Shown piece by piece: positions 25,608-34,043 of a stretch of 64,000 nt of DNA (positions are counted from its first letter, which is position 1; every line of letters begins with the position of its first letter). The notes beneath the pieces are model-generated. The model was given only the letters and a program-made list of their open reading frames with translations. It was not told the DNA's origin and did no database searches. The translations under genes were made by a program, and so were the position numbers. The stretch comes from an uncultured Lachnospiraceae bacterium (lineage in GTDB: Bacteria > Bacillota > Clostridia > Lachnospirales > Lachnospiraceae), in assembly GCA_910585555.1 (NCBI GenBank), contig CAJUFU010000003.1, forward strand, positions 1 through 64,000, read 5' to 3'.

Positions 25608-28394
25608 TTATAAAAATCTTAACTTATCGCTATCCAACAGATAGTTTTTCTCCCCATCCCTTATCTCATGCTTTTCTAGATACTCCTGCCGCAATACCTC
25701 CTTGGCCGCCGCCACTTCCTCATGCAGTTCCCTGGCGGAAACTCTGACAGCCCCGGCACCCATGATGATCAACTGTTCCAGTCCGTCCGAAGTGGCCACC
25801 CGCACACGGTAATTCCTGTTCATCACATGGGCTGCTTTCTCAATATACTGATCTGCCGTCTCGGCTTCTTTCGTATACACCACGTCAATATTATGATACT
25901 TGGCCACACTGCCGGGATTCCCCTTCACCTTATAGGCGTCAAACACCAGAATCAAATGTATCCCGCGGCAGGCCTGATAATCACATAAAATATCCATCAG
26001 CCTGCCTCTTGCCCCATCCAGGGTAGTCTTTGCCAGCTCCTTTAACTCTTCCCAGGCAAAGATGATATTATAACCGTCCACTAACAAGTACTCTTCCTTG
26101 GGCTGTTCCTGCCCCTTGTATTTCGTATCTGCCTTTGCGGGTGCATGAATCGTCCTGGCATACCCCTGCTTCTTCCTTTCCCTGGGGCCATAGGTGCGGT
26201 TTATGATCTCTTCAATCTCCTCCTGCCCTATGAAGTCCTCCGCCGTGCTTAAAGTATCCCCGCCCCTTCTTTTCGCATAGCGGGCAGCAAAACTGTCGGC
26301 CCCTTTCTCTATCTCTCCATCCTGTCTTTTCCTATCCTCCGTCAGCGTGCTCTCCAGATGCATATACGCCTCCACCTGGTCCCACTCCACCACAAAACCT
26401 GCCCCGTGGGCGCAGAACACAGAGCTGCAGGGATTGTCCATATCATGTTCCGCCTCGTAACCCATCTTTGCAATGACTTCCTCCCCATTATGGCAAGGTT
26501 CATATCCTTTTAATACCGTGGTAAGCCGTCCTCTTCCGCCGGAATAGGCAAGAAGCTTCGCCTGATAACCACCCATCTCAGACACCGGCACCGTGCCCAT
26601 AAGAACGGCCGACTCTCCCGCTGTCTGGGGCGCCCCGAAGCTGCCGGACATAGCCTGCATATCCGTCATAACCCTGCCAATCAGTTCCGCCGGTACTTCT
26701 ATCCGAAACCTGTAGACCGGCTCCAGCAGCACGCTCCCAGCCTTACAAAGTCCCTGTCTGAGAGCCCGGTAGGTCGCCTGCCTGAAATCCCCGCCCTCCG
26801 TATGTTTCAAATGGGCCTTCCCCGCCGTCAGCGTAATCTGCATATCCGTAATCGGCGACCCGGTCAGCACGCCTAGATGTTCCTTTTCCTCCAAATGCGT
26901 CAAGATCAGTCTCTGCCAGTTCTTATCCAGTTTATCTTCACTGCAGCGACTGGAAAACTGCAGTCCGCTGCCCCGCTCGCCCGGCTCCAGAATCAGATGC
27001 ACCTCCGCATAATGCCTGAGCGGTTCAAAATGGCCCACGCCCTCCACCACATCGGCAATGGTCTCCTTATAGACGATACTTCCCTCGTCAAAGTCCACTT
27101 CCACCCCAAATCGTTCCTGAATCAAATTCCGCAGAATCTCAATCTGCACTTCCCCCATAAGCTGTACATGTATCTCGCCGACCTGCTTTCTCCATACGAT
27201 ATGAAGCTGCGGTTCCTCCTCTTCAAGTTGACATAACATGTTATACATACGATGCACATCACTTCCCGGCGGTAAAATAATGCGGTAAGTCATGACCGGT
27301 TCTAAGAGGGGCACCGTATCCTCCCCCTCTGCTCCCAGCCCCTGTCCGCAGAAGGTCCCTGTGGGTCCCGCCAAAGCGCAGACGCTCCCCGCCGTCACTT
27401 CCTGCTGTGTGGTATATTTTTCACCGCTATACAGGCGAATCTGGTCTACTTTTTCCTCCGTCTCGAATCCCGCATCCGTCTCATGTCCCGCATTCCGCTT
27501 CCTGCCGCGTATCATCTGCTTCACTTTCAGGCAGCCCCCGGTGACCTTCACATGGGTAAGCCTGACTCCCTGGGCATCCCGGGTAATCTTAAATACCCTG
27601 GCCCCAAACTCCGGACCGTAAGAAGGCATCCGCGTATAGCTGGAAAGTCCGTCCAAAAGGGCCTCCACACCCTCTCCTTTCAGGGCGGAGCCAAAAAAGC
27701 AGGGAAACAGCTTCCGCTTGGCTATGAGTCCCGCAATCTCCTCCCCGCTAAAAGGCGTCCAACTATCCAAGTCTCCTTGTCCCAAAGACTCCTCCAGTTC
27801 CAGATACCGCTCCAAAAGTTCCTCATCACAGACCGCAATGTTCTCATAGAACGCCGCCCTCTCCTCCTTACTTTGGCACACAAAAGATACGCACCGCTCA
27901 TCCAGACTTTTTCTAAGCTCTGCAAGCAGTGCGTCCGCATCCGTCCCCGGCTGGTCCATCTTATTGATAAAAAGAAATACTGGCACCTGATACCGCTCTA
28001 GCAGTTTCCAGAGAGTCAGTGTATGTCCCTGCACGCCGTCTGCGCCGCTTATGATAAGCACCGCATAGTCTAACACCTGCAGGGTCCTCTCCATCTCCGC
28101 CGCAAAGTCCACATGTCCCGGTGTATCCAAAAGCATGACTTCCACATCACGCCAGCAAAACCTAGCCTGCTTGGCAAAGATTGTGATACCCCTCTCCCGC
28201 TCCTGTCTGTCCGTATCCAGGAAAGCGTCTTTATGGTCTACCCGCCCCAGCCGGCGTATCATACCGCTGAGATAGAGAATCCGTTCCGCTAAAGTTGTCT
28301 TTCCGGCATCTACGTGGGCCAGCAGACCGACACATATACGCTTTAATGGTTTTTCATTGAATTCATCTATTCTATTATCAGACGTATCTTCCAT
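25608..28394 (-). CDS. TetM-like ribosomal GTPase fused to a YacP/Rae1-type NYN nuclease domain
   Basis: A 928-residue fusion. Residues 20-690 form an EF-G/ribosomal-protection-type GTPase: G1 AHVDAGKTT (26-34), the RERGIT switch, G3 DTPGHVDF, G4 NKMDQ, and EF-G domains II-V. Residues 769-928 are a YacP (Rae1) NYN/PIN-like domain with conserved acidic residues in LLVDGYNIIFAW, LVFDAYKVKGN, ETADQYIEKAAH and ATSDGLEQ. The two are joined by a charged linker (about 690-768). Tet(M) removes tetracycline from the ribosome; Rae1 cuts mRNA in the ribosomal A site. A fused enzyme could bring a nuclease to the A site with a GTPase clock. Ordinary Tet(M) is about 640 residues, so the extra 290 are real added sequence. 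Whether it confers tetracycline resistance cannot be told. Confidence 0.92.
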   Translation of the reverse strand: MEDTSDNRIDEFNEKPLKRICVGLLAHVDAGKTTLAERILYLSGMIRRLGRVDHKDAFLDTDRQERERGITIFAKQARFCWRDVEVMLLDTPGHVDFAAEMERTLQVLDYAVLIISGADGVQGHTLTLWKLLERYQVPVFLFINKMDQPGTDADALLAELRKSLDERCVSFVCQSKEERAAFYENIAVCDEELLERYLELEESLGQGDLDSWTPFSGEEIAGLIAKRKLFPCFFGSALKGEGVEALLDGLSSYTRMPSYGPEFGARVFKITRDAQGVRLTHVKVTGGCLKVKQMIRGRKRNAGHETDAGFETEEKVDQIRLYSGEKYTTQQEVTAGSVCALAGPTGTFCGQGLGAEGEDTVPLLEPVMTYRIILPPGSDVHRMYNMLCQLEEEEPQLHIVWRKQVGEIHVQLMGEVQIEILRNLIQERFGVEVDFDEGSIVYKETIADVVEGVGHFEPLRHYAEVHLILEPGERGSGLQFSSRCSEDKLDKNWQRLILTHLEEKEHLGVLTGSPITDMQITLTAGKAHLKHTEGGDFRQATYRALRQGLCKAGSVLLEPVYRFRIEVPAELIGRVMTDMQAMSGSFGAPQTAGESAVLMGTVPVSEMGGYQAKLLAYSGGRGRLTTVLKGYEPCHNGEEVIAKMGYEAEHDMDNPCSSVFCAHGAGFVVEWDQVEAYMHLESTLTEDRKRQDGEIEKGADSFAARYAKRRGGDTLSTAEDFIGQEEIEEIINRTYGPRERKKQGYARTIHAPAKADTKYKGQEQPKEEYLLVDGYNIIFAWEELKELAKTTLDGARGRLMDILCDYQACRGIHLILVFDAYKVKGNPGSVAKYHNIDVVYTKEAETADQYIEKAAHVMNRNYRVRVATSDGLEQLIIMGAGAVRVSARELHEEVAAAKEVLRQEYLEKHEIRDGEKNYLLDSDKLRFL

Positions 28395-28451
28395 AGAAAA
28401 TACCCCTTTCCGTCTTTTGTTTTAAGTCGCTTGCAAACATTTTTTAATACA

Positions 28452-29870
28452 TTATTGTTTCACTTTCCAATTTCCTCTCCTATGCGAACCTATATTTTCA
28501 ATCACTCCTTCGCTCGATAATCTCTTCATAGTTCTTTGCACTTTACTTCTGGATAGCGCCAATTGTTTCTGTATCTGTGATTGCGTTATATTAGGATTTT
28601 TCTTTAATAATTCACATAATGCCTGATCAAGTTCTGTCAAAATAATCTTTTCAGCTTCACTTTCAGCTTCACTTTCAGCTTCACTTTCAGCTTCATTCCA
28701 TAACATTTTATAATTCAGATTCTTTAAAGTTACCATAAAAAGCACTCTGTCTGAATAAAATTCCGGCTCCATTCCCTCCTCATAATTGGCTGCATTTTCG
28801 TATGCTTCACAGATTTTATTTAATCCACTTCCTTGACGTTCCATATATCCCAAACGTCCAAAAATATCTGCCAATACCGGATTTCTCCTTGTAGAAGGAA
28901 TCGTATCAATATCTCTCTCCTGTATTTTAGTCCCATCCGGCATCCCACCCGGTGAATAAATCACAAGACGATTATCAAAAATATCTATATGAACCTCACT
29001 GCCATTTACCAGATAGTCGCGATGAATCAGTCCATTCACAAGACTTTCAAAAACACTCCGCTCACAATAATCGGGCATTTCAATCCGAGAATTGGCAGTC
29101 TTTTTCCACAGCATTTTCATATTTCTTCTTACAAAGCCAACTCCTTCATTCAACAGCATAATCAAACTGCCACTATATTCTGCACTGTCCAATGCATCCA
29201 CTTGACCATTGCTTTTATCCAATCCATTCCAGTGTGTACAGAATAACCGGGAATAGCGAATCGGACAATTATCTGCAAGCAATGCACCCGCATTGGTCAG
29301 TTTTCCCTTTTCATCAACGATTCCAAAAGATTCAAAACTTTTATCCGGCATACTTGTACCAGTCCACTCTTTATATCGTTCTCTTAGTTTGGAAAAGGAA
29401 TAATCTTTAAAATCATAATCTGTTATTAAGGAATCAAAGGAAGAATTTTTTCCACGCAATACAAGCCTCTTTAACTCTGACGCATTTGCAGCAACAGACT
29501 CATTTCCAATTCGGACAAAAACCTCCGTACTGCCATCACCCCTATAATAATACGGTGTTTCCTGCCCTTTCATAACCTCCACAACAAGTAAGTTTTTTCC
29601 TTCTTCCATACCATGAATCTGCATTGTAACCTCTGGAAATGGTTCAATACGTTCTTTTATTTTCTGACTGACATACTCAGACGCAATCTTTACATCCTCG
29701 ATTCCGGTTATCGTATCATCATCTGCAATACCAAAAATCAATACTCCGCCATTCCCATTTGCAAATGCACTAACACTTTTGAGCCAGCTTTTCGGCTTTC
29801 TCATTTCTACTTTCTGCTTCTTTTCATATTCACTAGTTTCTCCCAATAACTCAGATAATTTCACTTCCAT
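28452..29870 (-). CDS. AlbA_2/Schlafen-like domain protein with C-terminal winged helix
   Basis: A 472-residue relative of the protein in the spoVAD element, with the same order of parts. The AlbA_2 domain (KKQKVEMRKPKSWLKSVSAF, ANGNGGVLIFGIADDDTITG) is followed by a RecG/HATPase-like half (SVFESLVNGLIHRDYLVNGS, MERQGSGLNKICEAYE). A winged helix (LDQALCELLKKNPNITQSQI) closes the protein. Between body and winged helix is a repeated EAES tetrapeptide encoded by a 12-bp tandem repeat. The gene is AT-rich compared with its neighbours, which suggests transfer. Most family members have no known role; some act as transcription regulators. It stands alone between the GTPase fusion and cobS on the same strand. 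Confidence 0.85.
   Translation of the reverse strand: MEVKLSELLGETSEYEKKQKVEMRKPKSWLKSVSAFANGNGGVLIFGIADDDTITGIEDVKIASEYVSQKIKERIEPFPEVTMQIHGMEEGKNLLVVEVMKGQETPYYYRGDGSTEVFVRIGNESVAANASELKRLVLRGKNSSFDSLITDYDFKDYSFSKLRERYKEWTGTSMPDKSFESFGIVDEKGKLTNAGALLADNCPIRYSRLFCTHWNGLDKSNGQVDALDSAEYSGSLIMLLNEGVGFVRRNMKMLWKKTANSRIEMPDYCERSVFESLVNGLIHRDYLVNGSEVHIDIFDNRLVIYSPGGMPDGTKIQERDIDTIPSTRRNPVLADIFGRLGYMERQGSGLNKICEAYENAANYEEGMEPEFYSDRVLFMVTLKNLNYKMLWNEAESEAESEAESEAEKIILTELDQALCELLKKNPNITQSQIQKQLALSRSKVQRTMKRLSSEGVIENIGSHRRGNWKVKQ
28650..28695 (-). repeat. 12-bp in-frame tandem repeat
   Basis: Nearly four perfect copies of a 12-bp unit (TTCAGCTTCACT on the plus strand) encode Glu-Ala-Glu-Ser repeats in the linker before the winged helix. 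It sits at the same place in the protein as the INGE repeat of the relative at 6954-8405, but its sequence is unrelated. Confidence 0.9.
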
Positions 29871-29893
29871 CTCCTCTCTTCAATCTGTTAAAC

Positions 29894-30661
29894 TCACATC
29901 ACCCTTCCCATAAACCCTATGACCAACACACTAGACAGCTCACACAGACTTAAGAAATACCCCGCCAGCTCTCCGGTGATACCGCCAAACTGATTCTTAG
30001 ACATATAATAATAATAGGTCCACACCCACATGGAAGCCAGCGCCATCACCGCACCGATTACCGGTGAAAGCAGTATCAGGCAGATAAAGCATCCTCCAAG
30101 AACCAGTACCAGCACCACCCGCACAGTCTGTTTCTGTGCCGCTGCCGCAAAGGTATATAGGACGCCTTCCTTTTTCGCCCCCTGAAACCATACAAGCGCC
30201 ATGCCGCTTAAGGACCTGGAAATGACAAAGCTAAGAGCCAGAAGCAGCAGGTGCTCCGTCTGCCAGATCTGGGTCAATCCCGCCCCATACAAAAAGCAGT
30301 ATCCCACCAGCGCAATCACACCAAAAGCGCCCACATAGGGGTCCTTGAGTATTGCCAGCTTCTTCTCCTTTTTCTCAGAAGAGTGGAGGGCATCCGCAGT
30401 ATCCATAAAGCCGTCCAGATGAACCCCGCCCGTCACCGCTATGGGAATCACCGTCCCAAAGAGCGCGAAACACACCTGTCCGAACCCGCAGGCCATGCAG
30501 ATTCTCCCCCAGGCATAAAAAAGTGCGCCAATCACCACGCCGATCACCGGGAAAAAGCACAATGTATATTTCATGTTCTTCTGGCTCCATTCCACCTTTG
30601 GCATCGGAATCCTGGAATATATGGAAACCGCAATGATAAAACTGTTATATAGCGAGCGCAT
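29894..30661 (-). CDS. cobS: Adenosylcobinamide-GDP ribazoletransferase (cobalamin synthase)
   Basis: A 255-residue polytopic membrane enzyme that joins adenosylcobinamide-GDP and alpha-ribazole in the last steps of cobalamin assembly. Diagnostic stretches are FPVIGVVIGALFY, the metal-binding segment GGVHLDGFMDTADALHS, KDPYVGAFG and QFGGITGELAGYFLS near the C-terminus. About six membrane helices are present. The ATG chosen has AAGGAG 7 bases upstream; an ATG two codons earlier is too close to that box. No other nucleotide-loop genes (cobT, cobU, cobC) are adjacent, which is unusual, though a half-length CbiD lies 4 kb away. No cobalamin riboswitch was seen upstream. Confidence 0.93.
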   Translation of the reverse strand: MRSLYNSFIIAVSIYSRIPMPKVEWSQKNMKYTLCFFPVIGVVIGALFYAWGRICMACGFGQVCFALFGTVIPIAVTGGVHLDGFMDTADALHSSEKKEKKLAILKDPYVGAFGVIALVGYCFLYGAGLTQIWQTEHLLLLALSFVISRSLSGMALVWFQGAKKEGVLYTFAAAAQKQTVRVVLVLVLGGCFICLILLSPVIGAVMALASMWVWTYYYYMSKNQFGGITGELAGYFLSLCELSSVLVIGFMGRVM

Positions 30662-30735
30662 CAGCATACTCCTTCTTCATCACAACCGGCAAGGCTCCCT
30701 TCGTATTTCCGGTACAGTCATTTTCATTCTGGCCG

Positions 30736-31344
30736 TCACGCCTCATCCGGACTCTTCGGTACTGTGGTCAATATCACGAAGCAACGATAATGGGACTTCT
30801 TAAACATAGTCCTGTAGATAGTGTCCACAGCCTCCCATGTGGGGAAATCCCCGCGCGCGCCAAGCGGCCGGTACAAAATGCTGTACTCCACGCCGAATAA
30901 TTTTGATTCCAATTCCGTCATCGCACAGCCGCAGGACTGATAGAAGGAGATTCTTCTGCCGCGGACAGTCCGTTCTTCTTCATTCTTTGCCTTGGCCGTC
31001 TGCTCCGCCTCGATATAAATCCCATTCACTTGGGGCAGGTTCTTTTCAAAATACTCTGTCAAAAGCAAAAAAACCTCATGGCCAAGTCCCTGACCTCTGT
31101 GCTCTTTGCGGATGGCAAAATAATCCAACAAGGCACAGCCTTTCTCTTTGGCCACAATGAGCACCGCATACCCGATCAGTTTGTCTCCCTCATAAAATCC
31201 AAGAGTGAAGCCAAATCCCTTCTCCATGCTTCTCACAATGTGGCTAAGGGGCTTTAACTCCCCTTTCGGAAAATCCTTGGTCATATAAGTTTTATAAATA
31301 TAGGCAATCTCTTCTTGTTCCAGACGCTTTACCGTATACTCCAT
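30736..31344 (-). CDS. GNAT-family N-acetyltransferase
   Basis: A 202-residue protein with a GNAT fold. The acetyl-CoA binding segment is AIRKEHRGQGLGHEVFLLLTE (motif A, roughly residues 78-98), preceded by the strand IGYAVLIVAKEKGCALLDYF. The C-terminal part (RRISFYQSCGCAMTE) fits the motif B region. The substrate cannot be inferred. It lies 23 bp after the DUF512 gene on the same strand, in a run that includes an FMN oxidoreductase. Confidence 0.85.
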   Translation of the reverse strand: MEYTVKRLEQEEIAYIYKTYMTKDFPKGELKPLSHIVRSMEKGFGFTLGFYEGDKLIGYAVLIVAKEKGCALLDYFAIRKEHRGQGLGHEVFLLLTEYFEKNLPQVNGIYIEAEQTAKAKNEEERTVRGRRISFYQSCGCAMTELESKLFGVEYSILYRPLGARGDFPTWEAVDTIYRTMFKKSHYRCFVILTTVPKSPDEA

Positions 31345-31367
31345 AATGCTTTTCTCTCACTCTCTTT

Positions 31368-32777
31368 CTATCTGTCATAGCCTTGCACATAGACAAATTG
31401 GTCGTTTTCCCGTTTCATACAATACGTCTCATCAAGAACAGCATCCACAAAATCCTGTCCGCCGGACTCCACTGGCACCACCCGAAGGCCCAGCGCGGAT
31501 TCCACATCCGACACGGTCACATCATCCAGAAAGACCTGTTCCCCGCTTCTAAGCATATTGGCCGGGATAAGCAGTGTCTCTCCCAGATCTTCTCCTGTCT
31601 CCTGCCTCTGTCTCAGCTGGGTTATCAAATCCTGGCCCGTGATCAGACCGGAAACCGTAATGGTCTCCCCGAAGAAATCATTGCGGATGGCACAGACCTT
31701 TATCTTAAGTCCCGGCCAGGCTTCCATCAACTGTGCTGCAAACGCCTCCAAGGTGGAACAGGCCAGCTGTCCTGTAGCCACAGTCAGCGACCGTTTGAAG
31801 GTGTCTCTGTTTTTATGATAACATTTGTTATTTATTGATGCATGAAAGGCCTGGGAAAACTCCTCCATCAAAAGGCGCATCATACCCACCCCATTCTCCA
31901 ACTGGATATAACCGTCATATCGTTCTTCCTCTGGAAATTCCCGGCCTGCCAAAATATAGAACTCATCGCTGGCATGAATGAAATGCAGCCCATACGTCTC
32001 ATAACATGTCTGCTGATAACTCTCGATCATATCCACAATCTGCTCCGCCTCTTCGTTGGTGAACAGCGCAATGGGATACAAGCCTTCCCGGAATCTGCTG
32101 ATGCCTGCCGGCACCACCGACACACTGCGCATAAAGGGCAGATATGCCATCAAATCCGTGATGCTGCGGCGAAGCTCCTCCCCGTCATTGACAGCCTTGC
32201 AGCAGACAATCTGTCCGTTCATCTCCACATGCCCTTCATAGAACTTCTGCAGGAATTGTAACTTCTCCCCCGCAAACCGATTGTTGAGCATCTTGCATCG
32301 AAGCTCTGGATTGGTCGTCTGAACAGAAATATTGATAGGCGCAAGCTGCATCTTGATAATCCGCTCCACATCTTTCTCGCTCATATTGGTCAAGGTAATG
32401 TAATTACCCTGCAGAAAGGAAAGCCTTGCATCATCATCCTTAAAATAAAGGGTCTTGCGCATCCCCGGCGGCATTTGGTCTATAAAGCAAAAAATACACT
32501 TGTTATTGCAAGAACGGTAATCGCTCATTAAGCCATTCTCAAACTCGATTCCCAGGTCCTCATCATATTCCTTATCGATCTCCAAAAGCCACTCTTCCCC
32601 GTCCGGTTTGCGCACCACCACTTCTATATACTCATCCTTGATCAGATATCGGTAGTCAAACACATCCTCTATTTCACTGTCATTGATTGTAAGAAGCACA
32701 TCACCCGGCATAATTTCCATCTCCTGTGCGATAGAGCCGGGCATCACTTCTTTTATGATATGTTCCGTCTTCTTCAA
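31368..32777 (-). CDS. DUF512 protein: PDZ plus radical-SAM-like domain
   Basis: A protein of about 469 residues of the DUF512 family. A PDZ-like N-terminal domain (IIKEVMPGSIAQEMEIMPGD, VLLTINDSEI) is followed by a radical-SAM-like core with the cysteine cluster CNNKCIFCFIDQMP (near residue 95), and by the DUF512 C-terminal domain. The family is widespread in Clostridia and photosynthetic bacteria and its reaction is not known. A TTG start (MKKTEHIIKEV) with AAGGAG six bases upstream fits best; a longer frame from 32822 would overlap the upstream gene and add residues outside the PDZ domain. It follows the FMN oxidoreductase gene by 10 bp. Confidence 0.88.
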   Translation of the reverse strand: MKKTEHIIKEVMPGSIAQEMEIMPGDVLLTINDSEIEDVFDYRYLIKDEYIEVVVRKPDGEEWLLEIDKEYDEDLGIEFENGLMSDYRSCNNKCIFCFIDQMPPGMRKTLYFKDDDARLSFLQGNYITLTNMSEKDVERIIKMQLAPINISVQTTNPELRCKMLNNRFAGEKLQFLQKFYEGHVEMNGQIVCCKAVNDGEELRRSITDLMAYLPFMRSVSVVPAGISRFREGLYPIALFTNEEAEQIVDMIESYQQTCYETYGLHFIHASDEFYILAGREFPEEERYDGYIQLENGVGMMRLLMEEFSQAFHASINNKCYHKNRDTFKRSLTVATGQLACSTLEAFAAQLMEAWPGLKIKVCAIRNDFFGETITVSGLITGQDLITQLRQRQETGEDLGETLLIPANMLRSGEQVFLDDVTVSDVESALGLRVVPVESGGQDFVDAVLDETYCMKRENDQFVYVQGYDR

Positions 32778-32787
32778 TGTCTGCTCC

Positions 32788-33804
32788 TTACTTCCAAATC
32801 TTCTCTCTGCTGATTTCTCCAATGGAATAAGCCCCGCACATCTCCATGGTGTCTTTCAGTTCCCCGGCAATCTTGTCCACATACACCTGCACGCCCTCGG
32901 CGCCGGCACCGTACACTGCCGTCACAAAAGGTCTTGCAATCAGCACGCCGTCCGCTCCCATGGCCAGCGCCTTAAACACATCCACCCCGGACCTTATGCC
33001 GCCGTCCACGAGCACCCGCATGGAACCGCCCACCGCATCCACAATATTCTCCAGCACCTCCGCAGTGGCCGGACACTGGTCTAACACCCTGCCCCCATGA
33101 TTGGATACCACAATCGCCGCGGCACCGGCTTTCTTTGCCTTCACCGCACCTTTCACGGTCATGATGCCTTTGATGATGAAAGGAAGACCCGCTTCCCTGA
33201 TAATCTGACTCATCTCCTCTACGGATTTTGCCCCTGCCGGAGGCTCCATATTCTTTAAGAAAGGCAGCCCCGCCGCATCAATATCCATAGCAACTGCATA
33301 GGCGCCTGCTTCCTTCACCAAAGCAAGTTTCTGCTGGATGGTCTCAAAATTCCAGGGCTTGATGGTGGGAATCCCTGCACCGCCTCTTTCCTTGATCGCC
33401 GCCGCTGCCGCCTTCACCACCTCAGGACTGGTGCCATCCCCCGTAAAAGCCGCAATACCGGCATCCGCGCAGGCCGCCACCAGCACATCATTATACGTCA
33501 TGTCGTTATACTTATCCCCGTAATGCAGATTCACCGCCCCCACCGGGCCCGCGAAAAAGGGATAGCGGAAGGTCTTCCCGAATAACTGTATGGACGTATC
33601 CACCTCATGCTTCTTCTTCAAAGTATCCATATTTACCCGGATTTTCTGCCAGGCCTCATAATTGCGTATGGCCACATCGCCCACCCCTTTGGCCCCCGGC
33701 CCCGGAATCTGATTGCCACAGGCTTTTCCGTTACACACCACACAGGCCTTACATACCTTACCCATACAGGGTCTTGCCGCCTCTAGTACCTCCTGATAAT
33801 TCAT
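32788..33804 (-). CDS. FMN-dependent alpha-hydroxy-acid oxidizing protein
   Basis: A 338-residue TIM-barrel flavoprotein of the lactate oxidase/glycolate oxidase family. It carries the catalytic VSNHGGRVLD motif, the FMN phosphate-binding segments VLVDGGIRSGVDVFKALAMG and GVLIARPF, and GPVGAVNLHYGDK near the substrate side. Unlike the common oxidases it starts with a cysteine cluster (Cys13, 18, 21, 24 and 29 in CMGKVCKACVVCNGKACG), which could bind metal or an iron-sulphur centre for electron transfer in an anaerobe. It begins the run DUF512-GNAT. The second MITE copy lies 29 bp upstream of its start codon, inside its promoter region. Confidence 0.88.
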   Translation of the reverse strand: MNYQEVLEAARPCMGKVCKACVVCNGKACGNQIPGPGAKGVGDVAIRNYEAWQKIRVNMDTLKKKHEVDTSIQLFGKTFRYPFFAGPVGAVNLHYGDKYNDMTYNDVLVAACADAGIAAFTGDGTSPEVVKAAAAAIKERGGAGIPTIKPWNFETIQQKLALVKEAGAYAVAMDIDAAGLPFLKNMEPPAGAKSVEEMSQIIREAGLPFIIKGIMTVKGAVKAKKAGAAAIVVSNHGGRVLDQCPATAEVLENIVDAVGGSMRVLVDGGIRSGVDVFKALAMGADGVLIARPFVTAVYGAGAEGVQVYVDKIAGELKDTMEMCGAYSIGEISREKIWK

Positions 33805-33833
33805 CTTCTTGCTCCTTTCCTCTTTCCGGTTCT

Positions 33834-34043
33834 TAGGTAATTACGAAACGCATTCTTTCAGGAAAGCAGTTGTGCAAAATAGACAAATCACAAGTAGGGT
33901 GCTTTGACGCCGCCGGTGTTTAGACGCCGTATTCTGGCGTCTTATGCACCGCTGCGAGCGGCAGTGCAGCGCAAGCGTGCCCTACGGTGATTGTCTATTT
34001 TGTACAACGGAAACTTTTGATAACGCAGTTTCGCAATTACCTA
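33834..34043. mobile_element. MITE-like 210-bp inverted-repeat element, copy 2
   Basis: Same 210-bp length and about 95% identical by eye to the copy at 2071-2280, same orientation, with terminal repeats TAGGTAATTACGAAAC and GTTTCGCAATTACCTA. The inner repeat is slightly changed on the left (TTGTGCAAAATAGACA) but intact on the right. Flanks are TTCCGGTTC (33824-33832) and TTCCAGTTC (34044-34052), consistent with a diverged target duplication of 9-10 bp. The right terminus supplies the TAG stop codon of the neighbouring acetyltransferase gene. No coding capacity. Confidence 0.85.

Noticed and set aside
25608..28394. A plain acquired tetracycline-resistance gene
   Set aside because: It is about 290 residues longer than Tet(M), with a distinct nuclease-type domain, and has no transposon context; resistance is possible but not supported.
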